From Phycisphaerae bacterium (GTDB lineage: Bacteria > Planctomycetota > Phycisphaerae > UBA1845 > JAFGLZ01): a stretch of 64,000 nucleotides of DNA. The stretch is taken from the NCBI GenBank assembly GCA_016927755.1, contig JAFGLZ010000183.1, forward strand, positions 115,759 through 179,758, given 5' to 3'. Positions 9,103 through 18,113 of this stretch are shown one piece after another. The position numbers were made by a program, and so were the translations under genes. The stretch's first letter is position 1; every line of letters begins with the position of its first letter. Under the pieces are notes generated by a model that saw only the letters and a program-made list of their open reading frames with translations, made no database searches and was not told the DNA's origin.

Positions 9103-11274
9103 CTAACCTGGTGGGACGTTGTAATCGATGTCGGCTATGTCGATCCGATCCCGTTGGATCGCGTCATAACGGACGTACACCTCGCCGTCCCGGGCGATCA
9201 CGTACTTGTCCACTTCCGCAAGTCCCTGGATCAGCGTCTCGACGATCTCACGCATCTTGTAGAGCCGCGGCGCCGACCGGTACGCGGATAGCTTGCCCAG
9301 AAACTCCGCTGATCGCCCTCGCGTTGCGTTCTCAGTCGTCCACCGAATCGCCCGGGCGACCGCAATGATCTCCGCCGCCTCCCCGCTCACCCCGGCCCGC
9401 CGGCCCGGTTCCCCCGCGAACAGAGTCTCGATCCGGGCCGCGCCCTCGGCAATCTCCGCTTCACCTGCTCCCCGCTCGCCGATCCGCTGAGCCTGATTGA
9501 TCGCCTCGGCCAACTCCTTGGCCAACGCCAAATCTCCCACCGCCTCCGTCAGGATCTTGTCCGCCTGACCCATCGCCTTGGCGATCGCCGCGCCCTTCTC
9601 GTACTTCGCGTTCAGATACGTCTCGAACTCCGCCGCCGCCTTCTGAGGCGGGTGGATGTTCTCCAAACCGCAAAACGTGATCTCCACGCCAACCTTCAGC
9701 GCGTCACACTTGGCCTGAATCCGCCTCTGAAGCTCCTCCGAGGCCGCGCGCCGCTCCTCCGCCAGCATCGCGTCCAGATCCTGCCCGGCAACGTACTTGA
9801 CCAACTCGCCGTAAGCCGAGCTCTCGATCAACGTCTCGGGGTTCGCGTAGTTGAACGCATACCGATACAGATCGTTGATCCGGTACAGCACCGGCATGGC
9901 AATCCGAAGCAGATTGACCGCCGGCGTCCGGGCAGTCTCCCCCGCCGCCCGCTGCGTCGTCACGAACGGACGCGACGTCGCAACCGCCTGCTCCACGTCC
10001 GGACGAACCGGCATCACGAAGTCCAACTCCTCCCCGGGCCCGTGAATCGGATTCGTCCACAGAATCAACTTCGGAACCCCCTCCACCTTCGGGGGGTTCT
10101 TCCGCTTCCACTGACCAAAGCCCAACACGACCGAGTGAATCTTGTCCACCTTGTAACGCGTCGCTCGATCGATCGGCCAGGGCAGCTTGAAGTTCAAACC
10201 CGGATCCATCGCCCGGACCGACCCGTCGCTCAGCCCCAGCGGATAGCCGAACCGCTCAACCACCGCCTGCTCGCCCGGCTCGACGATCACGACGCAAGTC
10301 ATCAGGAACAAAATGACTACCGCCGCGCCCACCAGCACCAGCGCCCAACGCTGCAAGAGCTGGTAGAACCACGTCTTGCTCACCTCGAAGCCGAACTGGT
10401 AGTTCACCGCGTCCGCGATCGTCCGAGCGATCCCCCCGGGCTCGCTGATCAGGCCCAGCAACCGGCTGTCGAACCCCGGCCGAGGAACCTCGCCAGGCTT
10501 CCGCGGGCGATAAACGTCCAGCACCAGATTCAGAACGAACTCCGCCGCGATCACCCACATCACCAGCGGAACGATCTTCGCGAAAACCTGCTCCGGAAAG
10601 TCCTTCCCGTAAGACGCGAAACCCAGCATCCCCGCCGTGATCGCGCACATCAGCGCGTTCCCGGTCAGGTAGCTACCCCCCGCTCGCATCAACCGCCACA
10701 TCGGGCCGATGCGCGCCATCCCCACCGTATATCTGCTGAACAAAAAGCTGATGAACGCCACGCCGCCCACGAACGCCAGCGAAACACTCGCGTTCGACAC
10801 CGGCCCCCACTCGTCGGACCCGATCGACTTCGTCAGGTACCACGCGTTTAGCGCGAAACCCACCGCGACCAGGTAAATCGACGTCAGCGCACCCATCGAC
10901 GGGATCAGCCACTTCCGCATCCACTCCAGGCGGCTCCGAGCCACCAGAAGCGAATCCAGACCCGAACGACCCTCGTCGAACAACGCCTCCGCCCCGATCG
11001 CCTCGCGATCGCGGTCGATCTGCTCCGCCTCCAGCGCCTCCAGGCAAACGAGCTTCTCCTGGTGATAGATTAGGAGGGTCGCCAGCCAGATGATCACGCC
11101 GCCCAGGACGAAGAACGACGTCACAAACGTGGCGCTGGACTGGTTCCAAAGGGCCACCAGAAGCATGACCCCGAAGACCACCAACTGAAGGAACAGACCG
11201 ACGGCGCTAACCACCTCCGCACGTCGCGCCGCTTGGGCCGTCGGTTCCCGGCTCGATTCTAGTGCGTCCGTCAT
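9103..11274 (-). CDS. Large SPFH/band-7 protein with multi-helix N-terminus (HflK-like)
   Basis: A 723-residue protein in two parts. The first 300 residues hold about six membrane helices in pairs (about 21-75, 125-190, 205-255). A further helix near 312-335 leads into a band-7 domain that starts IVEPGEQAVVERFGYPLG, the classic HflK pattern. The remainder is helical with a predicted coiled coil. HflK proteins have about 400 residues with one helix, so the extra multi-helix block is notable; similar fused forms occur in planctomycetes from memory. First gene of a three-gene band-7 operon. Confidence 0.85.
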   Translation of the reverse strand: MTDALESSREPTAQAARRAEVVSAVGLFLQLVVFGVMLLVALWNQSSATFVTSFFVLGGVIIWLATLLIYHQEKLVCLEALEAEQIDRDREAIGAEALFDEGRSGLDSLLVARSRLEWMRKWLIPSMGALTSIYLVAVGFALNAWYLTKSIGSDEWGPVSNASVSLAFVGGVAFISFLFSRYTVGMARIGPMWRLMRAGGSYLTGNALMCAITAGMLGFASYGKDFPEQVFAKIVPLVMWVIAAEFVLNLVLDVYRPRKPGEVPRPGFDSRLLGLISEPGGIARTIADAVNYQFGFEVSKTWFYQLLQRWALVLVGAAVVILFLMTCVVIVEPGEQAVVERFGYPLGLSDGSVRAMDPGLNFKLPWPIDRATRYKVDKIHSVVLGFGQWKRKNPPKVEGVPKLILWTNPIHGPGEELDFVMPVRPDVEQAVATSRPFVTTQRAAGETARTPAVNLLRIAMPVLYRINDLYRYAFNYANPETLIESSAYGELVKYVAGQDLDAMLAEERRAASEELQRRIQAKCDALKVGVEITFCGLENIHPPQKAAAEFETYLNAKYEKGAAIAKAMGQADKILTEAVGDLALAKELAEAINQAQRIGERGAGEAEIAEGAARIETLFAGEPGRRAGVSGEAAEIIAVARAIRWTTENATRGRSAEFLGKLSAYRSAPRLYKMREIVETLIQGLAEVDKYVIARDGEVYVRYDAIQRDRIDIADIDYNVPPG

Positions 11275-11706
11275 CAGCTCTCCGTCTCGCTGCTCAAACG
11301 CCCCCCGGGCGCCGTCCGTCGTGAACCTAAAGACATGTTCAGCCTTCGATCAGCTCATCCCGGCACGATAGGCCGAGTACAACAAATTAGCCCTTATCGC
11401 CCGCAATGTCTAGCCCGTGATCGCCTTTCACACCAGGCCCAGGCCTCCTGTCTCAGTCCGCCCGACGCCGCCCTTCCACCCCCATAAACGCCCCTAAACG
11501 CTTATCGGGCTACCGTCCATTCTTCGCAAACCCCCTCGCCCGGGCAATGCCTGACGCGAAAATGACCGCCGATTCTCCCCCACAGGCCTTTTCACGGACC
11601 GCCTCAGACCCCATAATTGGTCGAGACTACCCATGGGACGGGCGCGCTTGAATCCAGTTCGAACATCCGAGCCGTCCCGCCCGTACCATCCGCGGAGTGC
11701 TCCACG
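11275..11706. other. Divergent intergenic region with no gene
   Basis: 432 bases between the start of the large band-7 gene (minus) and the ABC permease gene (plus). No coding potential or repeat family was recognised. It must hold the promoters of both operons; one candidate plus-strand promoter is listed separately. Confidence 0.7.
11589..11617 (+). promoter_or_regulatory. Candidate promoter for the permease-hpt operon
   Basis: TTTTCA (11589-11594) and CATAAT (11612-11617) are separated by 17 bases and resemble the sigma-70 -35 and -10 boxes (4/6 and 5/6 matches). They lie about 90 bases upstream of the preferred GTG start. No experimental support. Confidence 0.35.
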
Positions 11707-13350
11707 GTGCTGACCAAGCTGTTGGCCATCCTGAGAAACACCTTCACCGAGACCATTCGGCAGCCCGTCTTCGGGCTCCTCGTGATGGTCATCATGGGCT
11801 GCCTCACCGTCAACACCATGACCGCCGCCTTCACCACCTCCCCCAGCGAGGAAATCTACGACGACGATAAGATGATGTACGACCTGGGACTCAGTACGCT
11901 CCTCATCGGCGGCTTGTTCTTGGCCGGATTCAGCTCCGCCGGCGTCCTCAGCCGCGAAATCGAGAACAAAACCGTCCTCACCGTCATCAGCAAACCCGTC
12001 AGCAGACCGATCTTCGTCGTCGGGAAGTTCCTCGGGCTCGCCGGCGCCCTCACCGTCGGATTCTACCTCTGTGCCTTGACGTTCTTACTTAATGTTCGCC
12101 ATGGTGTTATGCAGGCAAGTTCCCAGCACTTCGACTGGCCCGTCATCCTCTTCGGACTCGGTGCCGTCTTCCTGGCATTCGCCGTCGCCACCTTCTGCAA
12201 CTACTTCTACGGCTGGCAGTTCACCTCCTCATGCCTCGCCCTCGGGCTCATCCTACTGACCCTGGCAACCATCCTCGTCGGTTTCATCAACGACGAGTGG
12301 CAGCTCCAGTCATTCGCCAAGAAGATCGTCGAGACGCAAATCACAACGGCCATAGTCCTCGTCTACTTCGCCGTCATGGTCCTCACCGCCGTCGCACTCG
12401 CCGCATCCACACGCCTCGGACAGGTCATGACGCTCCTCATCTGCTTCCTCGTCCTCGGGCTCGGCCTGACCAGCGACTACTTCTTCCAGCCCTACGCCTA
12501 TCCCGAGTACAAACCCCTGCCCACCTCCATGCCCTCGGCTGCCGACGACCCGAGGCTGCGCGACCCGAACCTCCCCTCAGAGGCCGTCGCCAAGTTCGAC
12601 GCGAACAACCCCCCCACCCCCGCCGAGCAGGCCGAAACCGCGCGGGCCTGGCAAGAGGAATCCGAAACCCCCGCCGAGACCCCGCCCCCCAAGCTCGTCC
12701 ACGTGGCAAGCCGCCGGACCGCACGGATCCTCGCCCGCATCGTCTATGCCGTGATCCCCAACATGCAGTTCTTCTGGGTCAGTGACGCCATCATCTTGCG
12801 CCGACCCATCCCCGCCCAGCACGTGCTGAAAGTCTTCGGCTACGCCTTCTTCTACATCGTGGCCCTCGTCCTCCTGGCCGTCGCCCTGTTCCAGGCTCGA
12901 GAAGTCGCCGCCGACGAGTCCGCCAGCACCGCACCCGCCGTCGTACACCTACTGGCCGTCGTCGGCAGAGTCTTCGCCGCCCTCCAGGTGGCCGCCGGAA
13001 TCTGGTGGGCCCTCACCGAGGCCGTCAAACCCGGCGAGGCAACCATCTACCGGATGCTCCTCTTCGCCGCCGTCGGCGTCTTCCTCTGGTTCTTCTGGGG
13101 GTGGTTCGCTCGAGGCATGAAGTGGACCTGGTACGGTGCCATCCTGCTCGTCGGCGTCTTCCCCGTCGCCGTGATGATCTACGTCCTCATCGCAAAACCC
13201 ATCTTGTTCTCCCCACTCTTCGCCATGCCGGGCGTCACGGCCATCCTCGTGCTCACTATCCTCAGCCCGACCAACCGCGCGCACTTCGGCTTCGGAAAGG
13301 AACCCAAACGCCGACGTCGTCGCAAGGCGCCCCAGCCCGATGCAAGCTGA
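11707..13350 (+). CDS. ABC transporter permease, ABC-2 type
   Basis: About 547 residues. The first helix follows the start (LLVMVIMGCLTVNTMTAAF), with more helices to about residue 270, a Pro/Glu/Ala-rich soluble insert around 300-350 and at least four helices in the last 180 residues. The insert-in-the-middle layout is like the NosY-type permease at 4125, but I see no ATPase gene beside it, so it may use the ATPase encoded at 5551. The GTG at 11707 is preferred because the reading N-terminal of it is non-hydrophobic and would begin at TTG with no ribosome site. The last 11 bases overlap hpt. Confidence 0.8.
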   Translation: MLTKLLAILRNTFTETIRQPVFGLLVMVIMGCLTVNTMTAAFTTSPSEEIYDDDKMMYDLGLSTLLIGGLFLAGFSSAGVLSREIENKTVLTVISKPVSRPIFVVGKFLGLAGALTVGFYLCALTFLLNVRHGVMQASSQHFDWPVILFGLGAVFLAFAVATFCNYFYGWQFTSSCLALGLILLTLATILVGFINDEWQLQSFAKKIVETQITTAIVLVYFAVMVLTAVALAASTRLGQVMTLLICFLVLGLGLTSDYFFQPYAYPEYKPLPTSMPSAADDPRLRDPNLPSEAVAKFDANNPPTPAEQAETARAWQEESETPAETPPPKLVHVASRRTARILARIVYAVIPNMQFFWVSDAIILRRPIPAQHVLKVFGYAFFYIVALVLLAVALFQAREVAADESASTAPAVVHLLAVVGRVFAALQVAAGIWWALTEAVKPGEATIYRMLLFAAVGVFLWFFWGWFARGMKWTWYGAILLVGVFPVAVMIYVLIAKPILFSPLFAMPGVTAILVLTILSPTNRAHFGFGKEPKRRRRRKAPQPDAS

Positions 13351-13882
13351 CATCGACAGAATCCTCATCCCCAGCGGGCAAATCGCCGCCCGCGTCAAGC
13401 AGCTCGCACACGACATCACCCAAACCTACGCCGACTCCGAACAAGGACTCATGATCGTCTGCGTCCTGAGCGGATCGATCGTCTTCGTCGCCGATCTCAT
13501 CCGACATCTCCCCATCAAGACCAAAATCGGCTCCATCGCCGTCTCCAGCTACAAGGGCAAGACCACCCGATCCCTCGGCCCCGCCCTCATCGGCCGCCTC
13601 GAGGCCGATGTCGCCGGACGCAACGTCCTCCTCGTCGACGACATCATCGACACCGGCCAGACACTCCGCCTCGCCCAAAACGAGCTCGCCGCCCAAGGAC
13701 CCGCCAGTCTGAGAACCTGCGTCCTCCTCCGAAAGCCTCACCGGGCCCCCCGAGACGTCCGCGTCGACTTCGTCGGCTTCGACGTCGAGGACGTCTTCGT
13801 CGTCGGCTACGGCCTCGACTACGATGGAGACTACCGAAACCTCCCCGACGTCGCCGTTCTCAAACCACACGTCTACGACTGA
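13340..13882 (+). CDS. hpt: Hypoxanthine phosphoribosyltransferase
   Basis: A 180-residue purine-salvage enzyme that transfers phosphoribose from PRPP to hypoxanthine or guanine. The PRPP-binding motif VLLVDDIIDTGQT is at residues 96-108 and the flexible-loop region SSYKGKT near 69-75. Length is normal for the family. The start overlaps the end of the permease gene by 11 bases. PRPP would come from the PRPP synthetase encoded at 28004. Immediately downstream lie repeat elements B and A. Confidence 0.93.
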   Translation: MQADIDRILIPSGQIAARVKQLAHDITQTYADSEQGLMIVCVLSGSIVFVADLIRHLPIKTKIGSIAVSSYKGKTTRSLGPALIGRLEADVAGRNVLLVDDIIDTGQTLRLAQNELAAQGPASLRTCVLLRKPHRAPRDVRVDFVGFDVEDVFVVGYGLDYDGDYRNLPDVAVLKPHVYD

Positions 13883-13910
13883 CGTCCCATTGGCCATCGT
13901 GCCCACGCCC

Positions 13911-14090
13911 CGAGGGTGGGTCCGCACAGAGGAACCATTCCGACTGAACAAGCCACGGGTCAGCGGGATGCACCGTTCTGAATCATCGCGGCGTTCCGCG
14001 GACCCGTGTTTCGTTCCATGTCAGAGGGCCCATCTGACGCTGACCCACCCCGAACGCGATGCGAAACTCACTCACCGAAACGGGCACTAG
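13911..14090. repeat. Family B repeat, copy 1 (left end missing)
   Basis: From GGGTGGGTCCGCACAGAGG to the terminal CTCACCGAAACGGGCACTAG. Closely matches copies at 46799-46993 and 62540-62752, but the left inverted end of the third copy is not recognisable here. It starts about 30 bases behind the hpt stop codon. An open frame containing MHRSES and RRSADPCFVPC is shared by all three copies. Confidence 0.8.
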
Positions 14091-14125
14091 AAGAATGAAC
14101 AGAACACTCGTTAGGAGCCTAGGAT

Positions 14126-14209
14126 AGGTGGCCCGCCTCTTCAGAGGCGGGGGACACGAATTCGACGGGGACCTCACGTCCCCCACCGCTGAAGCGATGG
14201 CCCCCCCAC
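14126..14209. repeat. Family A palindromic repeat, complete copy
   Basis: Left arm AGGTGGCCCGCCTCTTCAGA and right arm ending GCTGAAGCGATGGCCCCCC are inverted versions of each other, and each arm contains its own small hairpin (GCCTC-TTCA-GAGGC on the left). The centre carries GACACGAATTC. With family B it fills the space between hpt and the next gene. Confidence 0.8.
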
Positions 14210-14241
14210 GCGACGTGTGATGTTGGGCGCCGCCCCCCAAC

Positions 14242-14811
14242 TCAATCCCGACCGCGACGACCGATGTCCGCCACGCATCGCTGCGACTCGGACGCCCTGA
14301 CGAACATGCCGACGCCGAAAATGTCGCGACCCCTACCGTCGACCTCCAGAATGATGCTGTTGCCCAAAGGCAGCGCCCGGACGCGCCCGATCCGCTCCCA
14401 GGGAAGGTCCTCGCGACGCCCCCTCCCGCGCCGACCGAGCGTAACGCCGAGGGAACCGACGGCGATGAACCGCCGGGGCCTGAACCACAGCGCGGCGACG
14501 AGTCCGACGACCAACAGCACCCCGGCGAGCAGTGCCAGACGGATCGGCCACGGACGCAGCTTCTCGAAGATGGACAGCGATGAGAACGTCCAAGCCAAGT
14601 ACGCGCAGCCGGCGATCCACATCACGACGGTAAGCATCCGAGCGTTTGGCCACGTCTCTTTGGCTCGCGCATAGCCGCCGTGCATCCGCCAGCGCCGATC
14701 GAAGGGCTGGCCGCACTCGGGACACTCGTGCTCCGTGGGCAGCCCCTCTAACGAGTAGCCGCAGAAGGGGCAGAAGGGCAGGAGTACCGGTTCGGTCTGT
14801 TGACTCGTCAT
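14242..14811 (-). CDS. Zinc-ribbon membrane protein, unknown function
   Basis: A 189-residue protein. Two CxxC pairs (residues 14-17 and 30-33, CPFCGYSLEG and CPECGQPFD) form a probable zinc ribbon of the kind common in planctomycetes. Two membrane helices follow (about 60-78 and 91-110), then a mostly beta C-terminal part (RRFIAVGSLGVTLGRRG) like a PH-like domain. The ATG at 14811 is preferred; a TTG 24 bases upstream is possible. No specific function can be assigned. It lies 51 bases behind the TPR-like membrane protein gene. Confidence 0.65.
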   Translation of the reverse strand: MTSQQTEPVLLPFCPFCGYSLEGLPTEHECPECGQPFDRRWRMHGGYARAKETWPNARMLTVVMWIAGCAYLAWTFSSLSIFEKLRPWPIRLALLAGVLLVVGLVAALWFRPRRFIAVGSLGVTLGRRGRGRREDLPWERIGRVRALPLGNSIILEVDGRGRDIFGVGMFVRASESQRCVADIGRRGRD

Positions 14812-14862
14812 CCCGTCTCGCCGCCCCACTGGCAACCTGGCGCCGTCCTGAATGCACCAAGA

Positions 14863-15657
14863 CTACTTCGGCAGTCGAGGCGTTAGCTCCTTGATCCGTG
14901 TCCTCGCCCGGTCCTTGAACTTCTCCTCGATGTCCATCGCATCGATCTGTCTGCAGACATCGACCGCCCGACGCGCGCATTTCATCTTGAATTGATAGGC
15001 GTTAGCAACGTCATACCACTTGCTCGGGAATTCGTTGGGGCGAGGCATCCTGCCGTCGAATTGCCTCACCAAGCGCTCCCCCGCATCCAGCTCGTCGAGG
15101 TAGTCCTTGGCGCGATCTCCGTAGAACCCGGGATACATTGCCATGATTCGGCGGTACATCGCGCGGGCCTTGTCGAACTGCTCGAGCTCGCAGTAGCCCT
15201 TTGCGATCTGCTCGGATGCGTGAGCTTCGTGGTAGTTGTAGGTCAATCGCAGGTACCACGTATTCAGTTCCTTCTCGTATTCGGGGACGGCCTCGCGGTA
15301 GCGCCCTTGTTTGAAGAGCGTATCCCCCTGCTCGGCGTGTTGCCCGCCCCGCGGAAGGTTGGTTACTGCCAAGCAGACGACTACGAACCAGGTGCCATGC
15401 CTCGGGTGTAGGTGGACCTGTCCGGAGACCATAATCAGAACCATGCCCGCGAACAGGATCCCGATCGGCCAATACCCCTGCACGGAATACCCGCGGACCA
15501 CGCCGACAAGGCCGGCGATGACGATCTGGAAGCAGCAGATCACGCCGAGCGCCATCAGGCCCTGACTCACCCGCAACAGCGGCGACGTCAGCTCGGAGAC
15601 CGGCCCCAGCGCGACCTCGGCGCTCACGCGTTTCGTCTCCGCTGGCATCTGGGTCAT
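14863..15657 (-). CDS. Membrane protein with TPR-like C-terminus
   Basis: 264 residues. Three hydrophobic segments (about 28-53, 61-80 and 87-101) are followed by a soluble helical part. The stretch EQGDTLFKQGRYREAVPEYEKE is a good tetratricopeptide repeat, and QIAKGYCELEQFDKARAMYRRI a second. TPRs mediate protein contacts; partner unknown. GAGAGGAAG precedes the ATG. It is followed by the zinc-ribbon membrane protein gene, which may be cotranscribed. Confidence 0.7.
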   Translation of the reverse strand: MTQMPAETKRVSAEVALGPVSELTSPLLRVSQGLMALGVICCFQIVIAGLVGVVRGYSVQGYWPIGILFAGMVLIMVSGQVHLHPRHGTWFVVVCLAVTNLPRGGQHAEQGDTLFKQGRYREAVPEYEKELNTWYLRLTYNYHEAHASEQIAKGYCELEQFDKARAMYRRIMAMYPGFYGDRAKDYLDELDAGERLVRQFDGRMPRPNEFPSKWYDVANAYQFKMKCARRAVDVCRQIDAMDIEEKFKDRARTRIKELTPRLPK

Positions 15658-15702
15658 GGCTCTTCCTCTCCGGACTTGAGGATTCCTAGGCGCGCGATCA
15701 CT

Positions 15703-17412
15703 CTACTCGGGACCGAGGCTCAGTACCATCTTGGCCTCGCTGGTCTTGTCGATCGTCATCCAGAACCGCCCGTCGGACGCGTCATAGCGCCACGAACCCT
15801 CCGGCGCCGGCTTGCCGTCCACGGAGACCCCCGCCGGCTTGCGACTCGTCAGAATCCGCAGGACGTATCCGCGAGGCTCGCCGCCGCTGATGCCGACCGT
15901 GAGCGTCTCGCCCTTCATCTCCGCCATGAGTTTCGTGACCTTCCCGGATTCGGACCACAGCTCGAACGCCGCCGGGCGGTCGGCGTCGGGATAGACGTCC
16001 AGCGTCGTCTTGCCGGACGAGCCCTCCGCCCCGTGACCCGCATAACCGTTGACGACGTTCAGGGGAACGATCGAGCCGTTCCGGATGAAGACGGGGTACC
16101 GGTCGTCCGGCACCTCCAAGTCGATCACCTTCGGCCCCACGTGAATGCTCGAGTTGTCCCAGTAGTCGATCCAGCGACCCTCCGGCAGCTTCACTCGCCG
16201 CTCGCGCTCGGGCTCGTGGATCACCGCCACGAGCAGCCCCTCGCCCAGCATGTACTGCCACTTGCCCGGCAAGACCTTCAGCATGCCCGGCCCGCCCTGA
16301 TTCGCGCGCCGAACGAGCGAGTAGAAGTACGGCGACAGCTCGTGGTGGATCCACGCGCACCTGCGGAAGATATCGAGGAAGGCCGCGTCGTACTCCCACG
16401 GGCGATGGTCCCCGTGCCCGCCGTTCAAGAAGAACGGCATGAACGTGCTCCACTGCATCCACCGCAGGAAGAGCGTCCGGTCGATCTTCTTGTTGTTGCC
16501 GCCGGAAAAAGCCCCGATGTCCGAGCCGATGACGGAGTAGTCCTTCTTCATCGCGCGGAAGGCGCTCTCCAGGGCCAGCGCCAAGCCCCGTCCCTTCCAC
16601 TCCTTCTTCTGGTCGCCGACCCAGGTCACCGGCGCCGCGTCGCGCGGGGCGTGTCGCCCGCCGTAACCCGCCTGGCCCGCGTCGACCGACCGGACCATCG
16701 TCACGCCGTTCGGGTTGCGCTGCATCAGATGGCGGTAGCAGTCGCGATAGAACATGTCGACGTACTCCTGCCAACTGATCGGCCCCTTGTGCCCCTGCCC
16801 GCCGACAGGGAAGAACAGCTCACCCGCGCCGTCGACCTTCCACCCATCGACGCCCTGCAGCAGGACGCGGTCCATCAGCCCGTGCCACCAGGCAAGCGCC
16901 TCCGGGTTCGTGTAGTCGATGAACGCCCCCCGCCCCTTCCACCACTTCTGGATCCGCCCGTTGTTGCACAGATACCCCTTGGCCTTGGCCTCCTGGTAGA
17001 AGTCGGTGGGTGAGCCCAGGCAGTCGTCCTTGTACTCGTTGGGATTGACCATGCACGTCATCCAGAGCGCGAGCTTCAGCCCGCGCCGGTGCAGCTCGTC
17101 GATCATCTTCTTCGGTTCGGGATAGCGCTTCGTGTCCCAGAGGAAGTCGTTGTAGGCCGTCGACCACGGACTGTCGATGAGAACCACACGGAGCGGAATG
17201 TCATGCTCCTTGCACCCGTCCACGTAATCCCAAACGGCCTCGGCCGTGTTCTTGTCGTCCTCCCACATCCACATCTCGAACGCCCACGCCGGGCAAATGG
17301 CCTGGCGGCTCTTGTCGTCGTCGGGGAACTCCCACAGCGGGCGCTCGGCCCGAGCGGCGGGCGGCGACATCGCGGCCAGGGCGATGAGCGAAAGCACGGC
17401 GACGTTCCTCAT
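15703..17412 (-). CDS. Secreted glycoside hydrolase family 31
   Basis: 569 residues with a signal peptide ending near AARA (residue 22). The GH31 nucleophile motif GWKVDGAGE puts the nucleophile at Asp194; the WVGDQ motif suggests Asp267 as acid/base, and GSDIGAF near 297-303 is the usual conserved loop behind it. GH31 enzymes cleave alpha-glucosides or alpha-xylosides. The protein is shorter than most family members (600-900) and lacks most of the N-terminal beta-sandwich; a beta domain remains after about residue 420. AGGAG precedes the ATG. Probably exported for polysaccharide use. The three candidate small RNAs lie just upstream on the same strand. Confidence 0.88.
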   Translation of the reverse strand: MRNVAVLSLIALAAMSPPAARAERPLWEFPDDDKSRQAICPAWAFEMWMWEDDKNTAEAVWDYVDGCKEHDIPLRVVLIDSPWSTAYNDFLWDTKRYPEPKKMIDELHRRGLKLALWMTCMVNPNEYKDDCLGSPTDFYQEAKAKGYLCNNGRIQKWWKGRGAFIDYTNPEALAWWHGLMDRVLLQGVDGWKVDGAGELFFPVGGQGHKGPISWQEYVDMFYRDCYRHLMQRNPNGVTMVRSVDAGQAGYGGRHAPRDAAPVTWVGDQKKEWKGRGLALALESAFRAMKKDYSVIGSDIGAFSGGNNKKIDRTLFLRWMQWSTFMPFFLNGGHGDHRPWEYDAAFLDIFRRCAWIHHELSPYFYSLVRRANQGGPGMLKVLPGKWQYMLGEGLLVAVIHEPERERRVKLPEGRWIDYWDNSSIHVGPKVIDLEVPDDRYPVFIRNGSIVPLNVVNGYAGHGAEGSSGKTTLDVYPDADRPAAFELWSESGKVTKLMAEMKGETLTVGISGGEPRGYVLRILTSRKPAGVSVDGKPAPEGSWRYDASDGRFWMTIDKTSEAKMVLSLGPE

Positions 17413-17511
17413 GGCGTTATCTCCTGGTGAAACGGTTCAGCACCGGCAAGAAGCATCCTACTCGCTCAGGGCCTCCCGCTGAAGGCGCGGCGCAGCGATC
17501 ATGCTTGGCGC

Positions 17512-17590
17512 AAAAAAAAGAAGGGTCCGGAGGGACGGACCCTTGAGGGAGTAGGAGGTTTTTAAGGGTAAAGGTTGTGCGTTGCGTTCT
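17512..17590 (-). ncRNA. Candidate small RNA, copy 1 of a three-member family
   Basis: On the minus strand the sequence ends in a textbook intrinsic terminator: a 9-bp perfect stem AAGGGTCCG/CGGACCCTT (17521-17544) with a 6-base loop, then C and eight U (17519-17512). Upstream of the stem lies the C-rich single-stranded AACCTCCTACTCCCTC, which contains CCTCCT, the anti-Shine-Dalgarno sequence of 16S rRNA; the terminator loop is TCCCTC. A probable -10/-35 pair is at the expected distance. No reading frame of note fits this strand. The approximate 5' end is predicted, not measured. Two near-identical copies lie at 17858 and 18032. Confidence 0.6.
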
Positions 17591-17595
17591 ACTAC

Positions 17596-17625
17596 CTGAT
17601 AGGCCCGGCCCTCGGTCGGAGTCCA
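17596..17625 (-). promoter_or_regulatory. Candidate promoter of small RNA copy 1
   Basis: Minus-strand TGGACT (17625-17620) and TATCAG (17601-17596) are 18 bases apart. The same two hexamers at the same spacing occur before copies 2 and 3, although copy 3 differs in most of the spacer bases, which argues that the boxes are under selection. Confidence 0.5.
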
Positions 17626-17646
17626 GGACTTCTTGCCCTTTTTTAC

Positions 17647-17818
17647 AAGCTGCCTGCGGGAATGTTTGGACAGATCGCCAAGAATGGGTGGCCCGTCGCT
17701 TCAGCGGCGGGGGATACGAATTCGGACCGTGGATCGTGTCTCTGATGGCTGGAGCCACAAGACCTGCATCGAAGGTTTTCGAGAAGCACACTCGTCATTC
17801 ATTGTTGCAGGCCGCTTA
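17647..17818. repeat. Family C element (172 bp, inverted ends, family A core)
   Basis: The left end AAGCTGCCTGCGGGAATG and the reverse complement of the right end, AAGCGGCCTGCAACAATG, are related inverted ends. Inside is a family A core starting GGGTGGCCCGTCGCTTCAGC (17686). The copy at 37950-38121 has the same length of 172 bp. This element sits between small RNA copies 1 and 2. Confidence 0.75.
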
Positions 17819-17857
17819 GTGCGAAACGCGGTCGTCTTGACGCGATTCGGTCAGCGC

Positions 17858-17934
17858 AAAAAAGAAGGGTCCGGAGGGACGGACCCTTGAGGGAGTAGGA
17901 GGTTTTTTGGGTATAAGGTTGTGCGTTGCGTTCT
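17858..17934 (-). ncRNA. Candidate small RNA, copy 2
   Basis: Same architecture as copy 1: stem 17865-17873 / 17880-17888, U tract from the six A at 17858-17863, and the same C-rich stretch with CCTCCT. The predicted transcript is nearly identical to copies 1 and 3, differing in U-tract and A-run length and a few bases at the 5' end. Confidence 0.6.
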
Positions 17935-17939
17935 GTTAC

Positions 17940-17969
17940 CTAATAGGCCCGGTCCTCGACGGAAGTCCA
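17940..17969 (-). promoter_or_regulatory. Candidate promoter of small RNA copy 2
   Basis: Minus-strand TGGACT (17969-17964) and TATTAG (17945-17940) with an 18-base spacer, in register with the boxes before copies 1 and 3. Confidence 0.5.
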
Positions 17970-18031
17970 CGACTTCTTGCCGTTTTTTCTCGAGCAGAGC
18001 GAGGTCGCTTTGGCGTGGATTCGGTCAGCGC

Positions 18032-18108
18032 AAAAAGGAAGGGTCCGGAGGGACGGACCCTTGAGGGAGTAGGAGGTTTTTTTGGGTAAAGGTTGTGCGT
18101 TGCGTTCT
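18032..18108 (-). ncRNA. Candidate small RNA, copy 3
   Basis: Stem 18039-18047 / 18054-18062, shorter U tract (five A at 18032-18036 on the plus strand) and the same CCTCCT-containing stretch. In the direction of transcription it is the first of the three units. A short unassigned stretch with no recognised feature (18144-18310) separates it from the end of the 961-residue secreted-protein gene. Confidence 0.6.
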
Positions 18109-18113
18109 ACTAC

